Shown here: in pieces, positions 53,650-64,000 of the stretch
How the letters are laid out: each line of letters begins with the position of its first letter
Numbering within the stretch: position 1 is the stretch's first letter
NCBI GenBank assembly: GCA_008694505.1
Contig: VZDJ01000594.1
Span: 13,444,014-13,508,013 of the forward strand
DNA from: Cyanoderma ruficeps
Taxonomy: Eukaryota; Chordata; Aves; Passeriformes; Timaliidae
Length of the DNA: 64,000 nucleotides
Reading direction: 5' to 3'
Translations under genes and position numbers: made by a program
Notes under the pieces: model-generated
The model's database searches: none
What the model was told of the DNA's origin: nothing
The model's input: the letters and a program-made list of their open reading frames with translations, nothing else

Positions 53650-54120
53650 CAACCGGAGGATAAGAAGGGGGGGCTCGACCCCAAACGAGGGGCGCCGCAC
53701 GGTGCTGCCAGCCCTGCCGGGCCGTCCACCGCCTTCTTCACCCGCCCCCCCGCCCCGCTCCGCCTCGGGAGTGGCGTGACCTTAATCCGAAGCGACCTTG
53801 AGAGGCAGCGGCTGCGGGGCGTGCGGGGGCCGGGGACGTCCTGCGGGGGCCGGGGACGTCCTGCGGGGGCGGGGGGCCGGGGGAGGGCTCGCCGCCCAGG
53901 CGCTGCCGAGGGGCGGGCAGCCCCGGCTCCGTGCGGCCGCTGGCGGTGGAGCACCGGAGGAGCGGAGCGGCAACGGAGAGCGGGTACGGACCTGGCGTCC
54001 TGCGGAGGGGAGGGGGTGACGGTGGGTTCGGGGCTGGGACCTCGAGGCTCTGGGACCCCCTCTCTCGGGCTGCGGTGCCGCGGAGCGGCTGCGTGGTTGG
54101 GGGGGCGCGGGGCAGAAGTG
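53650..54120 (+). promoter_or_regulatory. PLCD4: GC-rich promoter region and probable non-coding exon 1 of PLCD4
   Basis: A sharp rise in GC and CpG content lies 2.5 kb upstream of the PLCD4 start codon. A good donor (GAGCGG|GTACGG, exon end 53983) can pair with the acceptor at 56614-56615 that opens the first coding exon, giving a 2.6-kb intron 1. There is no TATA box. The start site is not determined. Confidence 0.6.
53822..53861 (+). repeat. Two perfect 20-bp tandem units in the PLCD4 promoter region
   Basis: The units 53822-53841 and 53842-53861 are identical and a partial third follows. Each holds a GGGGACGTCC core with the palindrome GACGTC, so the duplication doubles a possible factor-binding site. 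What binds it is unknown. Confidence 0.85.
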
Positions 54121-56615
54121 CCGGCGATTTTGTTTCCTTTGCCCTGAGGTGTGATTTATCCCCTGAGCCCCGAATCCATTGGGGTTTGCCGCCCCATCCC
54201 GGAGCCCCTTGTCCGTCCCCTCGCCTCCAAGTCCTTCTGCCCCTGACAGCTGCCGGCTGAGCAAAGCTCTAGGACGAGGGCAGTTTGTGAGCACACCAGG
54301 GCAGCAAGGTGTGGAGGGTGCCTGAAGGAGCGTGAGGGGGGGGTCATCCTTCCCAGTTCTGGCACGGTCACCCCTATGGTGGCGTTTTATTCAGCCGGGA
54401 GACTCTGCACTGAAATGGCTGGGGACCGTTCACACTCACTGGCCCTCTAGCTCTGCTGGGCCCTGTCCCCCAGGAGAGACGCTGTGATGGCTCAGAGTGT
54501 GCTGGGGTAGCCGGGGCTGTTCTGGCAGCAGGTAGCTGCCCTGCGGGAAACTCTCAGGTTGGGTTTCTCCACACCCTGGCTCTCATCCTGCTTGGCTCAG
54601 TGATGTGGTTCAGGCTGGGGCAAGGGGGCCTGCATTGGGCCAGGCTGTGAAGGGCTCATGGCATCCCTCACCCAACAGGAGAGTGCTGAACAGATATGTC
54701 CTTGCATCCACATGCTCTTCCTTGTGCCTCTTTGTGCTTCCTTGGGTTGGAAGGGATCATCCCTTCTTTGCTGCATTTGTGGAGAAGGCACTGCTCCATG
54801 GTTGGGACTGGGCATGCTTAGGTCGTGTGGGAGCCTGGAAGGGCTGGCACTGGTGGAGAAATTTAGCTCCAAACTCTCAGGGTGGTTATGGGCCCAAGGG
54901 CTACAAGCTGCTCCCTTGCATGCTGCCACCTTGTACACATGCATGGCAGGGTGCCAAGAGGACAGAACTGTTGGTGGCACTGAGCCCATCTTTGTGCCAG
55001 TCCAGCATGTCTCCCTGCTTCTTCAGCTCTGGTGCCTCTTCCTCCACCCCAGCTTCCCTAAGACATGCCCATCTCCCTCATCTGCTGTGGCACAGGGGCT
55101 GCAGAGATGGTGAGCGCCTGGAGCTATGGCCCTGTGAAGTGGCTGTGCCAGGCTGGGTGTTGCTGGAAAGCAGGAGAGTGCAGGCAGATGGGTGACCAGG
55201 GTTGTCCCCACTGGTTCCCTGAGGACCATGGGGTGCAAGGGCTGAGAGCACACTGTGGGAGTGGATGTGGGGCATTCCTGGAGCTGTGCTAGCCAGCATC
55301 AGGGCACTGACCCTGAAGGGCACAAGAGGAGCACAGGGCTACCCCCCATTTTTGGGTATGGGTACTCCAAGTCCTGGGCCAGTGCCCCGTGGGTTGGATG
55401 TGGGGGGATACAGGCACTACAGCAAGTCCTTGCAGTCTGAGCCTTGCAAGAAGGACCAGTGTTGGGAAAGCACAGCCCCAGCACTGGGCACTACTGGAAG
55501 GCATTTGGGATGGCACCCCAGCTATTCCATGTCTCCAGCAACATGTGAGGTCCCCAAGAGTGGACAGATGATCCTTATGTGCCCTGGGGACAGCCAAACA
55601 GCCGCAGCTTGCCCTACGACTAGGGTGACTCACAAGAGCAGAGCCATAGCCCTGGCCAGAGCTATTCTGCCCTGCAGGGCCACACTGAACAGGGGATGGC
55701 TGCTGTCTGGCCTGGGAGCCCACGAGGGTCTGGCAGTTGGGCTTGGCAGCTGCCTGCGCACTGACGGCACTGGCTATTCCCAGCCCTGCTTCACTGGTGC
55801 CTGTGCTGAGTCAGGGACCTAGGGCACAGCTGCCACCCCTGCACCCTGGCACAGAGCCCTTTGCTCCCAGGGACCCTGGGTCCCCTCCTGCACCCAAATC
55901 CCAGCCCAGCAGCTGCAGCATCTGCTCCTCCAAAGCTGAACTCCGGCACCTGAGTCACAGGCACATCCAGTCATTTGTCAGCGTAATTAAAGTCTCAACA
56001 GCCTAATCAAAGTCTCATTGTCCAGTAGTATTTTTAGTCCCACTTACTGTCATGTGCTTCCTGTAAAGCTGCGTGTGCAGTCATTGCCTGGGGTGCTGGT
56101 ATTCCCTGGGGAGAAGAAGCTTTAGGAGCTGGGGGTCATTGCTCTGTTTTCCTTTCCTTGCTATCACAGATGTGCCTCTCCCTTACTTTCAAATTTGCTG
56201 GTTGGGGTCATTTTCTTGATGGTGGAGGACGTTTTTGGGCACTGCCAGAGCAGTTTTTCCTGGTTTCAGGGGCTGCTTCTTATCTGGAAGCAACAACCTG
56301 GGAGTAGCAGGGCTCTGGTACCCACTGGGTTGAGGCGTGTCAGCGCTGGCAAGTTTTTCTGTTTTCCACCAACACCTTTTGAGCTCCAGCTTCCCGGTAA
56401 CACAGATTAATATTTCATGAGTATGGTGGTGTGAACTCGACACTTAAGGAATGCAATGACCCAGCAGGAGACAGACACAGGTGCACTCAGCTGCGGGCAG
56501 GGGCACACACACCTCACACACACGTGGGTATGGCTGGAGCCCACTCGTTGGGACCTGGGCACAGCTGAGGGTCTGACCTTGCTTCCCCCAACCACCTTCT
56601 CTCTTCCCTCCCCAG
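53984..56615 (+). other. PLCD4: Probable PLCD4 intron 1
   Basis: About 2.6 kb between the inferred non-coding exon and the first coding exon. Moderately GC-rich; no conserved exon, RNA gene or recognised repeat was seen. Long open frames around 54600-55820 show no family similarity. Confidence 0.5.
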
Positions 56616-56643
56616 CAGCTGCCAGCGTGGAGAAGGCAGAGCT

Positions 56644-59600
56644 ATGGCATCGCTGCTGTGCAACGCCCGTGAGTGCCCCAGCGGAGGATGGGTGCAGGGC
56701 AGGGCATTGGGTCGTCTGGATTTATGCTGAGGCAAATCTGGCTTCTGGGTTGAGCTCACCTTGTTGCACTCAGAAGCATACTTACCCCACCATGGCCACT
56801 GGGATTTGGGCTTGGAAGCGCCAAGGGAAGGGTTGATGGGGAAATACCCAGTGCACCTCTTGTGCTGAAGGGAGTTTGTTTCTGGTTCATCCCTCCACCC
56901 TCACGGATTGAGGGACCATGTGTGATCTCAGAGGTGAGAGGAAGCAAAGGAACAGGGTGCAGTGCCTGGATACCCCCACCCTCAGTGATGCAGCCCATGC
57001 TGCCCCCAGGCATCCAGCTCACAGACACGCTGGAGCAGATGCAGCAGGGGACTCTGATGCGCAAAGTCAAGTCCAAGAGCTGGAAGAAACAACGTTACTT
57101 CAAGCTTCAGGAAGACTGCATGACCATCTGGTACCAGTCCAAGAGGACAGGCAAAACTGAGTCTGCCTGTGAGTACCAGCTGTGTATTGGCCATGAGGCC
57201 ATCAGTATGTTTCAGAGTGAACAGGGATGTGAAGTTATGGAGCTTCTTGGGCCACGCTTGCTAAGGGTGCTGTGGGATTGAAGAAAGGCTCTGCATGCAT
57301 GTGTGATCTCTTCTCACCCACACCTTTCCATGAAACATCCTGCCCCCAGCAGGACCCATGGGTTGAAAGGGCTGAGTAGAAATTGCAGCTGACACAAATG
57401 GAACCTCTGGAATGCTAGTGCAGGAGTAAGCAGACAGAGGGGCAGATGGATGACTGGCTGACTTGATAGCTCAGTGGTTAATGGATAGATAACTGGATAG
57501 ATGCATGGATGCATGGATGGATGGATGGAGGGATGAAGTGGAAGAAGGGATGACTGTAAGGATAGATGTCTGTGGGTGGTGCCCCTTGCCCTGTGGTCCT
57601 TGTCCCCTTACAGACAGGCCTCCCCTCCCTCTGCCCCAGTCTCCATCAGCGATGTGGAGACGGTGCGGGAAGGGCACCAGTCAGAGGTGCTGCAGAGTGT
57701 GGCCGAGGAGTTCCCCGCCGAGCGCTGCTTCACCATTGTCTTCTACGGCCGCCGTGGCAACCTGGACCTCGTTGCTGGCTCAGCAGAGGAGGCACAGTGC
57801 TGGGTACAGGGCCTGCGTCAGCTCATCGAGGTGGCCACCACCATGGACCAAAGGGAGAAGATAGACCAATATCCTCCCTGAGAGCATCACTCTGCCCCCC
57901 TCACCCATTGCTGATTATTACCTAGGCCCTGCATTTTCAGCCTTACCCCAGCATGTGTCTCACCATCTGCATCAATGCAGGGCACAGGAAAAGGAAAAGA
58001 TGCCCTCTGATATTACCCAGCCCAATTTCTCATAGTCAAGGTCCTTTCCCTTAACATTTGCCCTGGTTCCCTGCACATGGATTCGTGACTGGTTCCAGAA
58101 AGCTGACAAGAATAAGGATGGGCGCATGAACTTCAAGGAGGTGCAGCGTCTCCTGAAGATGATGAACGTGGACATGAATGAGGATCATGCCCTGCGGCTC
58201 TTCCAGGTAAGCACTGCACCTGAGAGCCTGAAGGGGTTGGAGTGGGACTACAGGGGCTGAAACAAGCTGTACAACCCCTCATTGCAAAAGGATCTGGTCA
58301 CTTCCATCCATCCATCCATCCATCCATCCATCCATCCATCCATCCATCCATCCATCCATCCATCCATCCATTCATCCNATCCCATTCATTTGTCCATTCA
58401 ACTGCTTATCTGTCTACCCAGCTAACCAGCCATCTGCTTTTTTATTCCTCCCTCCCTTCCATCTCTCAGTCCACCCAAACAGCCTTCCATCTGCCCATTC
58501 ATCCATTCCCCCATTGATCAATGCCTGCCACTGCCACTGGTGTGGGCTCTCTGTGCCCACCTTTTGGGGTGGGAGAATCCCCTGACAGCAACTTTGGTGG
58601 CCAAGACACCCTGTTTTGCCCCGTATGGGTGCTGAGGGAGGTCCCTTCCAAACAGGATGCTGACAAGTCAGAGTCAGGGACGCTGGAAGGGGAAGAATTT
58701 GTACTCTTCTACAAGGCTCTCACGCAGCGTGAGGAGGTGCTGAGCCTCTTCCAGGAATTCTCTGAGGATGGAAAGAAGCTGACACTGCTGGAGCTGGTGG
58801 ATTTCCTGCGGGAGGAGCAGCTGGAGGATGAGGGCACAGAGGAGCTGGCCATGGAGCTCATTGACAAGTATGAACCATCGGAGACAGGTGAGAGCTGGCT
58901 CAGACATCAGCTGTGCTCTGCATGGGGGCAAGGAGGGGTCAAAGTCTCACAGTTCCATGGCAGCAACATTCCCAGCCCCATCCTGGTGTGAATGGGCACA
59001 AGAGGAAGAGTCACCAAGCTGTGATCTGGGTGCAGTTCCCCTTTATTTGGTCTGTTCCTGGACCATTTTGGTGTAGAAGGTTGACCACCCATAGTGTGCA
59101 AGCACCAGCTTTGGGGTCCACTGCCCACCTTTCCAAAGTTACTGCCCTGTGGCATCTTTCTGTGCCCCTGACTCTGGCAGCAGCTGTGCCCATCAGTTTA
59201 GGGATTCTGGGAGCCACCATCAGCCCTGTTTGCCCCCATTCTGTCTCTTCCATGTCCCTGGCTGTTTCTGAAATTCCCCCTGTGCCTGCAGCCCGGGCTC
59301 GCCATGTGCTGAGTGCTGATGGGTTCCTCATGTACCTCTGCTCCCTGGAGGGCTCCATCTTCAACCCCCAGCACCGGGCGCTGTGGCAGGACATGAGCCA
59401 GCCACTCTGCCACTACTTCATCTCCTCCTCCCACAACACCTACCTGATAGAGGATCAGATCCGGGGCCACAGCAGCATCGAGGGCTACATCAGGTAAAGG
59501 GACTGCTCCCTTCCAGCTGCCCTCCAACACCCTCCCACCCCAGTGTCATGTCCTGAGCAGCTCCATATGGTAAACCCCAGAAGCTCCTTTGCCCCTCTGT

Positions 59601-62600
59601 GGTCCAGCACTCCTCTGGCCATGCCCTGCATGCAGCACCATCCCCACCTTTGGTGGGTGCCCCCTGGTACCTTAGGGGTGACATCCACAGGCAGAGGGGA
59701 GGGCAGGGAACTGGTGCCCTGGCTGAGTGCAGGGTTCCAGGGGTGACAACCCACCCCCAGGGCTCTGAAACGGGGCTGCCGGTGCCTGGAGGTGGATTGC
59801 TGGGACGGGCCAAATGGGGAACCCATGGTGTACCACGGCCACACCTTCACCTCCAAGATCCCCTTCCGGGAGGTGGTGAGCACCCTGGGGAAGTATGCCT
59901 TCAAGGTAAGGCACCCTTCCCCAGGTGCTGGTGGTCGTGGGTGGTCCTCGGTGGGTGAGGATACACGGTAGTGGTGGGCCCCTGGAGGGGGAGTGGTACT
60001 GAGGCTCACACACCTGGTGATGCACCAGGACTGGTCGCACTGTGGGGAGGAGGGTGGCTGTGTCACTTTTTGGGGGCTAGCACTGGGGGGCCTGACCTGC
60101 AGCCTGCACTGTGCTGTGCCAGGGATTGGGGGCTCATGCAGACATGGAGTGTTGGGGGTGTAGGGGTGAGATGGGATGTGGGGAATACTGGGGGATTGGA
60201 AGGGTATGAAGGTCTCAGAGGAGAAAGAGACATAAGGGGCCCCATCCTGGCACTGATCATGCCTGGATGAAGCCCTTATGAGAGCTCACCAGCCCCACCA
60301 AGGTTTATTTCCAGGTGTGCATGTTGCTCCTCAGACCTCAGACTACCCGGTGATCCTGTCCCTGGAGAACCACTGCAGCATGGAGCAGCAGGAGGTCCTG
60401 GCCCAGCAGCTCAAGGACATCCTGGGGGAACAGCTGCTCACCACTACCATCGATGGGCATGTGCCCACCCAGCTCCCATCCCCAGAGGTAGGGACAGAGC
60501 TCAGCTGTGCAGGGCATCTCTGTCCTGCCTGAGAGTGTGGTAAGGAGGTGGATCTGCTGTTCAGAGAATAGGCCAACCTGTTCCAGCAGGAACTCCAGTT
60601 GAGTGGAGTGGGGTGGGTACTGTGTCCTCATGTTCACAGAAGTGCCAAGGCTGTCCCTGGGGTTGTCTCCCCATGTCCTGCAGAACCAGACAGTAGGGCA
60701 AAACCCTCTTACCCCATCCCCTTCTGAGTGCTGAAGGGAGCTGGTCATGCTGACCTCCAGCAGGGCAAAACCCTCTTACCCCATCCCCTTCTGAGTGCTG
60801 AAGGGAGCTGGTCATGCTGACCTCCAGCAGGGCAGGATCCCAGGGGACAAGGCCATGGAGGTGATGGGTAGCTCAAGGTGCTTCTCTATCCTCAACCCCA
60901 CAGGAGCTGAAGCACAAGATCTTGCTGAAGGGCAAGAAGATTGGGAGGCTGGAGGACACCCTGGACGGGCCAGGGGATGAGGCGCCTGATGTGTCCGACG
61001 ATGACAATGGGGCAGAGGCAGAGGAGGGGAGGCGGAGGGCAAAGGTGAGTGGTCCAGGCTGGAGACCAGCTGGGAGAGCTGAGCCCCTGGACACAGCTAT
61101 GAGCTGTGATGACATCTTACTGCATAGAGGAGAGACAGCAGAGATATCACCAGGCAGGGAGGACAGCCTTTTCTGCCCCTGGCTATGCCAGCCCTCTCTT
61201 TGTTGTGATGGCAACATATTGGAGGTCCCCTGCTTGCTGTGTTCCTGGCAGGAAGACTGCTCATAGTAGGGATGCTGCCACCCACCAGCACACCCCTGGC
61301 TGCTCTTACCTGCCCTGGCTCTACAGCCCCTGGCCTGGGTGAGTGCTGGTGGGTGGTGCTCCCATCAGGAGGGACCCAACATGGCTTTGCCTTGCAGAAG
61401 GACAAGGAGACTCTGGCACAAGCATTGTCTGACTGTGTCATCTACTGCAAGAATGTGCCATTCCGGGGCTTCCAGGAGGCCCGCAGCCATTCTCGGCCCT
61501 CTGAGATCTCCTCCCTCTCTGAAGCCAAGGCCAGGAAGCTCATCCGAGATGAAGGTGAGATGAAGGGAGCAGTGGCACCAGGTGACTGGGACAGAGTAGA
61601 GGGGGGTGATGGCTTCCTCATGGGTAGTGCCAAAACCTCCAGACACTGGCGTTCCCTCCGTATCTGGGAGAAACAGGGTCCAGTGGGGCTGTAATGTGGG
61701 ATTTGGCTCTGGTAGGTGATGAGGTTGTTGGCTTGGAAAACAAGGCAGGACACCTAGATTCCTGAGTAGGGAAGGAGATGAGAATTGGTGGGTGGGTGCA
61801 CAGGTGGATAGACAGACAGACAGATAGATAGATAAATGGCTGAGAGGATGGACGGATGGACGGACGGATGGATGGGCAGTGGGTGACTGTGCAGGCTAGA
61901 GAATGACCCCACAAGTGGGCCTCACGTTCTGTCCCTAGGAAATGAGTTTGTTCGCCACAATGCCTGGCAGCTGACACGCATCTACCCCAGCGGGATGAGG
62001 ACTGACTCCTCCAACTACAGCCCCCAGGAGATGTGGAACGTGGGCTGCCAGATCGGTACGGCCGGGGTGCAGCAGGGCTGTGGGCTGGGGAGGTGCCCCG
62101 AGTCCTGTGCTAAATGCCACCATCAACACCTGTGTTAGTGCCAGCTACAACCCCATCTGGAGCCAGGCCAGGTTGCCGCTCTTGTGGTGCCCTGGGGGTC
62201 TTCAGGCATTACTACCTTATTCCCCTATGCAATTCCACATCTCTCTGACTATGGGGACAGGCTGGTTTTCAGCTCAAAGCAGAGTGTGGTATCTCCAAGC
62301 TGTTCTGAACCCTTTTCCCTGCCACCTCCCTCCAGTGGCCTTGAACTTCCAGACAGCTGGCACGGAGATGGACCTGTGTGATGGGCTCTTCAGCCAGAAT
62401 GGCTGCTGTGGCTATGTGCTCAAACCACCCTTCATGAGGGACGAGGAGACTCTCTTCAATCCCAGTGACCCCAGCAGCCGAGAAGGCCCTGGCCCAATCA
62501 CCCTGACAATCCAGGTACAGGGCTGTGGAGAGACCCTGGGGAAGCTGTGACCCGGGACTCTGTTGGTCCCAGACAGATGGGGACACTGTTGGGCAGCATG

Positions 62601-63246
62601 CAAGTAGCCTCAAGGAGATTGATTTGGCCCTGCAGGTAATCAGCGGGCAGCAGCTGCCCAAAGTGGCCAACAGCAAGGAGGGAGCCATCATTGACCCACT
62701 GGTGCGTGTGGAGATCTATGGGGTCCCCGCAGACCAGGCACACCAGGAGACCAAGTACATCGAGAACAATGGTGAGACCCACAGCAGTACCATGGACCCT
62801 GCTGTGCCCAGGCACAGTCCCTGCTGTCCTTCACTCTCTCAGCACCTGCTCTCTCTGCCCAGGGTTTAACCCCCGCTGGGATGAGACACTGCAATTTCAG
62901 ATCCACGTGCCTGAGTTGGCCCTTATCCGCTTTGTGGTGGAGGATTATGACAAGACTTCCAGGAATGATTTCGTGGGTCAGTTCACCCTAGCATTTGCCA
63001 ACATCAAACCCGGTGAGTCACGGCTGGCCAGTGGTTTTGGGCACCCGGGACAGCCCTGCAAGCATGTCTGGGGATCAGCTGGGAGCTGGGGAGGAGGGTG
63101 GGACTCCAGTTAGCCAGAACTTTGCTGTCCTTCCTGCAGGATATCGCCACATTCATCTCCTCTCAAAGGATGGCACCAGCATCCCACCCTCTTCGCTCTT
63201 TGTCCACATCCGCATCACTGAGCCACCTGGCCCTGAGCTGGACTGA
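56644..63246 (+). CDS. PLCD4: Phosphoinositide phospholipase C delta-4, complete (15 coding exons)
   Basis: PLCD4 hydrolyses PI(4,5)P2 to IP3 and diacylglycerol in a calcium-dependent way. Exons: 56644-56668, 57010-57168, 57640-57868, 58077-58206, 58656-58887, 59292-59493, 59761-59905, 60335-60487, 60904-61044, 61398-61554, 61939-62055, 62336-62514, 62636-62771, 62863-63012, 63140-63246: 753 residues plus TGA (762 in human). Domains: PH (~15-125; [13 protein letters not shown]), EF-hands, X, acidic linker, Y, C2. Catalytic residues by comparison with PLC-delta1: His306 and His351, with calcium ligands Asn307, Glu336, Asp338 and Glu385; substrate Lys434/Lys436 and Arg538. All are present, so the enzyme should be active. 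The start has G at -3 and +4. One intron (57869-58076) is AT-AC; the others are GT-AG. Confidence 0.96.
57483..57535. repeat. GGAT/GATA-type microsatellite in PLCD4 intron
   Basis: Imperfect ATGGATAG, ATGCATGG and ATGGATGG units lie in the intron between exons 57010-57168 and 57640-57868. Confidence 0.8.
57869..58076 (+). other. PLCD4: U12-type AT-AC intron of PLCD4 (208 bp)
   Basis: The intron starts ATATCCTC (U12 consensus ATATCCTT, 7 of 8) and ends CTGCAC. A near-perfect U12 branch site TCCCTTAAC (consensus TTCCTTAAC) lies at 58047-58055, about 22 bases from the 3' end. This join gives KID-Q-WIRDWF, exactly the family sequence. No GT-AG pair restores it: there is no AG next to the WIRDWF codons and no GT near the KIDQ codons. 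If retained, the frame ends after QYPP at TGA 57879-57881. Confidence 0.9.
58077..58887 (+). CDS. PLCD4: PLCD4 EF-hand exons
   Basis: Exon 58077-58206 encodes a canonical EF-hand loop, [12 protein letters not shown] (residues 148-159), with acidic or polar ligands at positions 1, 3, 5 and 12 and Gly at 6. Exon 58656-58887 encodes a second loop, [12 protein letters not shown] (184-195), and then the helical part of the EF-hand region ([16 protein letters not shown] onward). Both loops keep their key residues, so calcium binding is plausible. Confidence 0.93.
58303..58377 (+). repeat. (TCCA)n microsatellite followed by an unresolved base
   Basis: About 17 perfect tetranucleotide copies (58303-58370) lie in the intron between exons 58077-58206 and 58656-58887, followed by TTCATCC and an N at 58378. 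The N suggests that the assembly could not settle the array, so its true length is uncertain. Confidence 0.95.
59292..60487 (+). CDS. PLCD4: PLCD4 X-domain exons (catalytic half 1)
   Basis: Exon 59292-59493 encodes [13 protein letters not shown] and SSSHNTYL with catalytic His306 and Asn307. Exon 59761-59905 encodes [16 protein letters not shown] with calcium ligands Glu336 and Asp338, then YHGHT with the second catalytic His351. Exon 60335-60487 encodes [14 protein letters not shown] with Glu385 and ends at LPSPE. Spacing between these residues equals that in PLC-delta1 (constant offset of five). Confidence 0.95.
60695..60828 (+). repeat. Perfect 67-bp tandem duplication in a PLCD4 intron
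   Basis: Unit 60695-60761 is repeated without a mismatch at 60762-60828 and is followed by the first six bases of a third unit. It lies in the intron between exons 60335-60487 and 60904-61044. Identity of the copies points to a recent event or an assembly error. Confidence 0.95.
60904..62514 (+). CDS. PLCD4: PLCD4 X-Y linker and Y-domain exons
   Basis: Exon 60904-61044 starts with the substrate-binding KILLKGKKI (Lys434, Lys436) and passes into an acidic linker ([15 protein letters not shown]) of the kind that auto-inhibits PLCs. Exon 61398-61554 begins the Y half ([23 protein letters not shown]). Exon 61939-62055 holds [15 protein letters not shown] with Arg538. Exon 62336-62514 holds [17 protein letters not shown] and [11 protein letters not shown]. 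Confidence 0.94.
61804..61876. repeat. GATA/GACA/GGAC tetranucleotide repeat
   Basis: Runs of GACA, GATA and GGAC/GGAT units occur in the PLCD4 intron before exon 61939-62055. They are imperfect and show no sign of function. Confidence 0.85.
62636..63246 (+). CDS. PLCD4: PLCD4 C2-domain exons and stop
   Basis: Exons 62636-62771, 62863-63012 and 63140-63246 encode a PLC-type C2 domain: [34 protein letters not shown], then [18 protein letters not shown] and [12 protein letters not shown]. The Asp residues of the membrane-facing calcium loops (IIDP, EDYD, SRND) are present. The protein ends PPGPELD and TGA. Confidence 0.94.
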
Positions 63247-63739
63247 GCTCAGGGGGTGAGCAGCACCCGGATGGAAGCCATAGTACCAGCTCCGTGCAGC
63301 TGGGGCCACAGAGCCAACCTCCTTGCCCTCTTGTTGAGCTGTTTCTGTCATCCCTGTGTCATTGTTGCTGCTGTGACTCCCTTTGCAGTAGCCTCCAAGG
63401 GCTGGAAGAAAGCACTGACCTCCCCTTTCCAGGTTCAGGATGCTGCTGCCCCTGCATGAGTGTGGGGTCTACGCCAGTGCAGCTCCCTGCACCCTGCCCT
63501 GGCACACAGTCAGAGCTTGACTGTGGGGAGGAGAAATGGTGTGTGGCCCAGCTCTGCTGCAGGGGCTGGTCGCCCCCAGTCAGGGGAGCAAGGCTGGAGC
63601 CGAGCAAACCCCAGGGCTGGGCACAACTGGGAGTGGAGTTGGTCCTCACTGCCCCCTAACCCTGCAGAGCCCCATCACATCCCTTGCCCCCTACAGCTCC
63701 AAATTAATGCTTATCCCATCCTTTCTCCGTAAGCAACTT

Positions 63740-63745
63740 AATAAA
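63740..63745 (+). terminator. PLCD4: PLCD4 polyadenylation signal AATAAA
   Basis: A canonical signal lies 494 bases after the stop codon. A GT-rich sequence (AGGTTTGGGTCTTGGTGCTGGG) follows about 15 bases after a likely cleavage site near 63760. Confidence 0.85.
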
Positions 63746-63765
63746 TTGTTCAGTGACAGACAGGT

Positions 63766-64000
63766 TTGGGTCTTGGTGCTGGGGAGAGATAGGGAGCTGA
63801 GCTTGAGTTTTTGCTCTTTCTCCATGGGCACCTGGCCCACTGTTCACACAGGAGTTCCAAGCAGCACAAAGAAAATGGTATTAAAAAGAACTGAGCAATT
63901 CCTTTTATACAGTTGTGTATTTTACAACCCATATACATATATGTCTGTACACACATATCCATTTCTGCAGCAGGCCTGTGCCACCAGCGCCTTAAAGCAG
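63766..64000. other. Right edge of window, nothing firmly identified
   Basis: No exon is recognisable. In human the next gene is ZNF142 on the opposite strand, so this stretch could be intergenic or the start of its 3' UTR. No clear minus-strand AATAAA supports that. Confidence 0.3.

Noticed and set aside
53599..54294. Long open frames in the PLCD4 promoter region
   Set aside because: Same reason: GC-rich sequence, low complexity, no recognisable domain.
54605..55822. Open frames of 140-200 codons in PLCD4 intron 1
   Set aside because: No family similarity, overlap in several frames, and no splice or start context that connects them with PLCD4.
58242..58517. Open frame with His-Pro-Ser-Ile repeats
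   Set aside because: It is the translation of the (TCCA)n microsatellite and contains the ambiguous base.
60695..60828. CRISPR-like repeat array
   Set aside because: Only two directly adjoining 67-bp units with no spacers, in a vertebrate intron.

Overview
The window is nuclear genomic DNA from a bird, probably a passerine. Evidence: split vertebrate genes with small GT-AG introns, CR1 LINE fragments, two avian-type solo retroviral LTRs, and a SINE whose head derives from tRNA-Ile and whose tail derives from CR1, a structure I know from songbird genomes (TguSINE1-like). The species cannot be fixed from the sequence alone. One base is unresolved (N at 58378).

Four protein-coding genes are present, in the order VIL1 (+), USP37 (-), CNOT9 (+), PLCD4 (+). 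This matches human 2q35. Every coding exon inside the window was placed by splice sites, reading phase and family similarity. VIL1 (160-5376) lacks its first about 25 codons, which lie left of the window; 18 exons encode 801 residues ending in the villin headpiece. USP37 (9405-39842, minus) is complete: 23 coding exons, 988 residues, with the N-terminal PH-like domain, KEN box, Cys and His boxes and three UIMs. CNOT9 (41029-51765) is complete: 8 exons, 299 residues. PLCD4 (56644-63246) is complete: 15 coding exons, 753 residues, with PH, EF-hands, X, Y and C2.

Regulation and layout: USP37 and CNOT9 are divergent and share a CpG island (about 40230-41200). PLCD4 has its own GC-rich promoter region (about 53650-54120). 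VIL1 and USP37 converge, with their 3' ends about 600 bp apart. The genes do not form one pathway: VIL1 is an actin-bundling protein of microvilli, USP37 a cell-cycle deubiquitinase, CNOT9 a CCR4-NOT subunit, and PLCD4 a phosphoinositide-specific phospholipase C.

No undescribed multi-gene system was found. The most interesting points are a minor-class AT-AC intron in PLCD4, a CR1 3' tail that forms the splice acceptor region of the USP37 His-box exon, the tRNA-Ile/CR1 SINE in CNOT9, solo LTRs within introns, and a perfect 67-bp tandem duplication in a PLCD4 intron.
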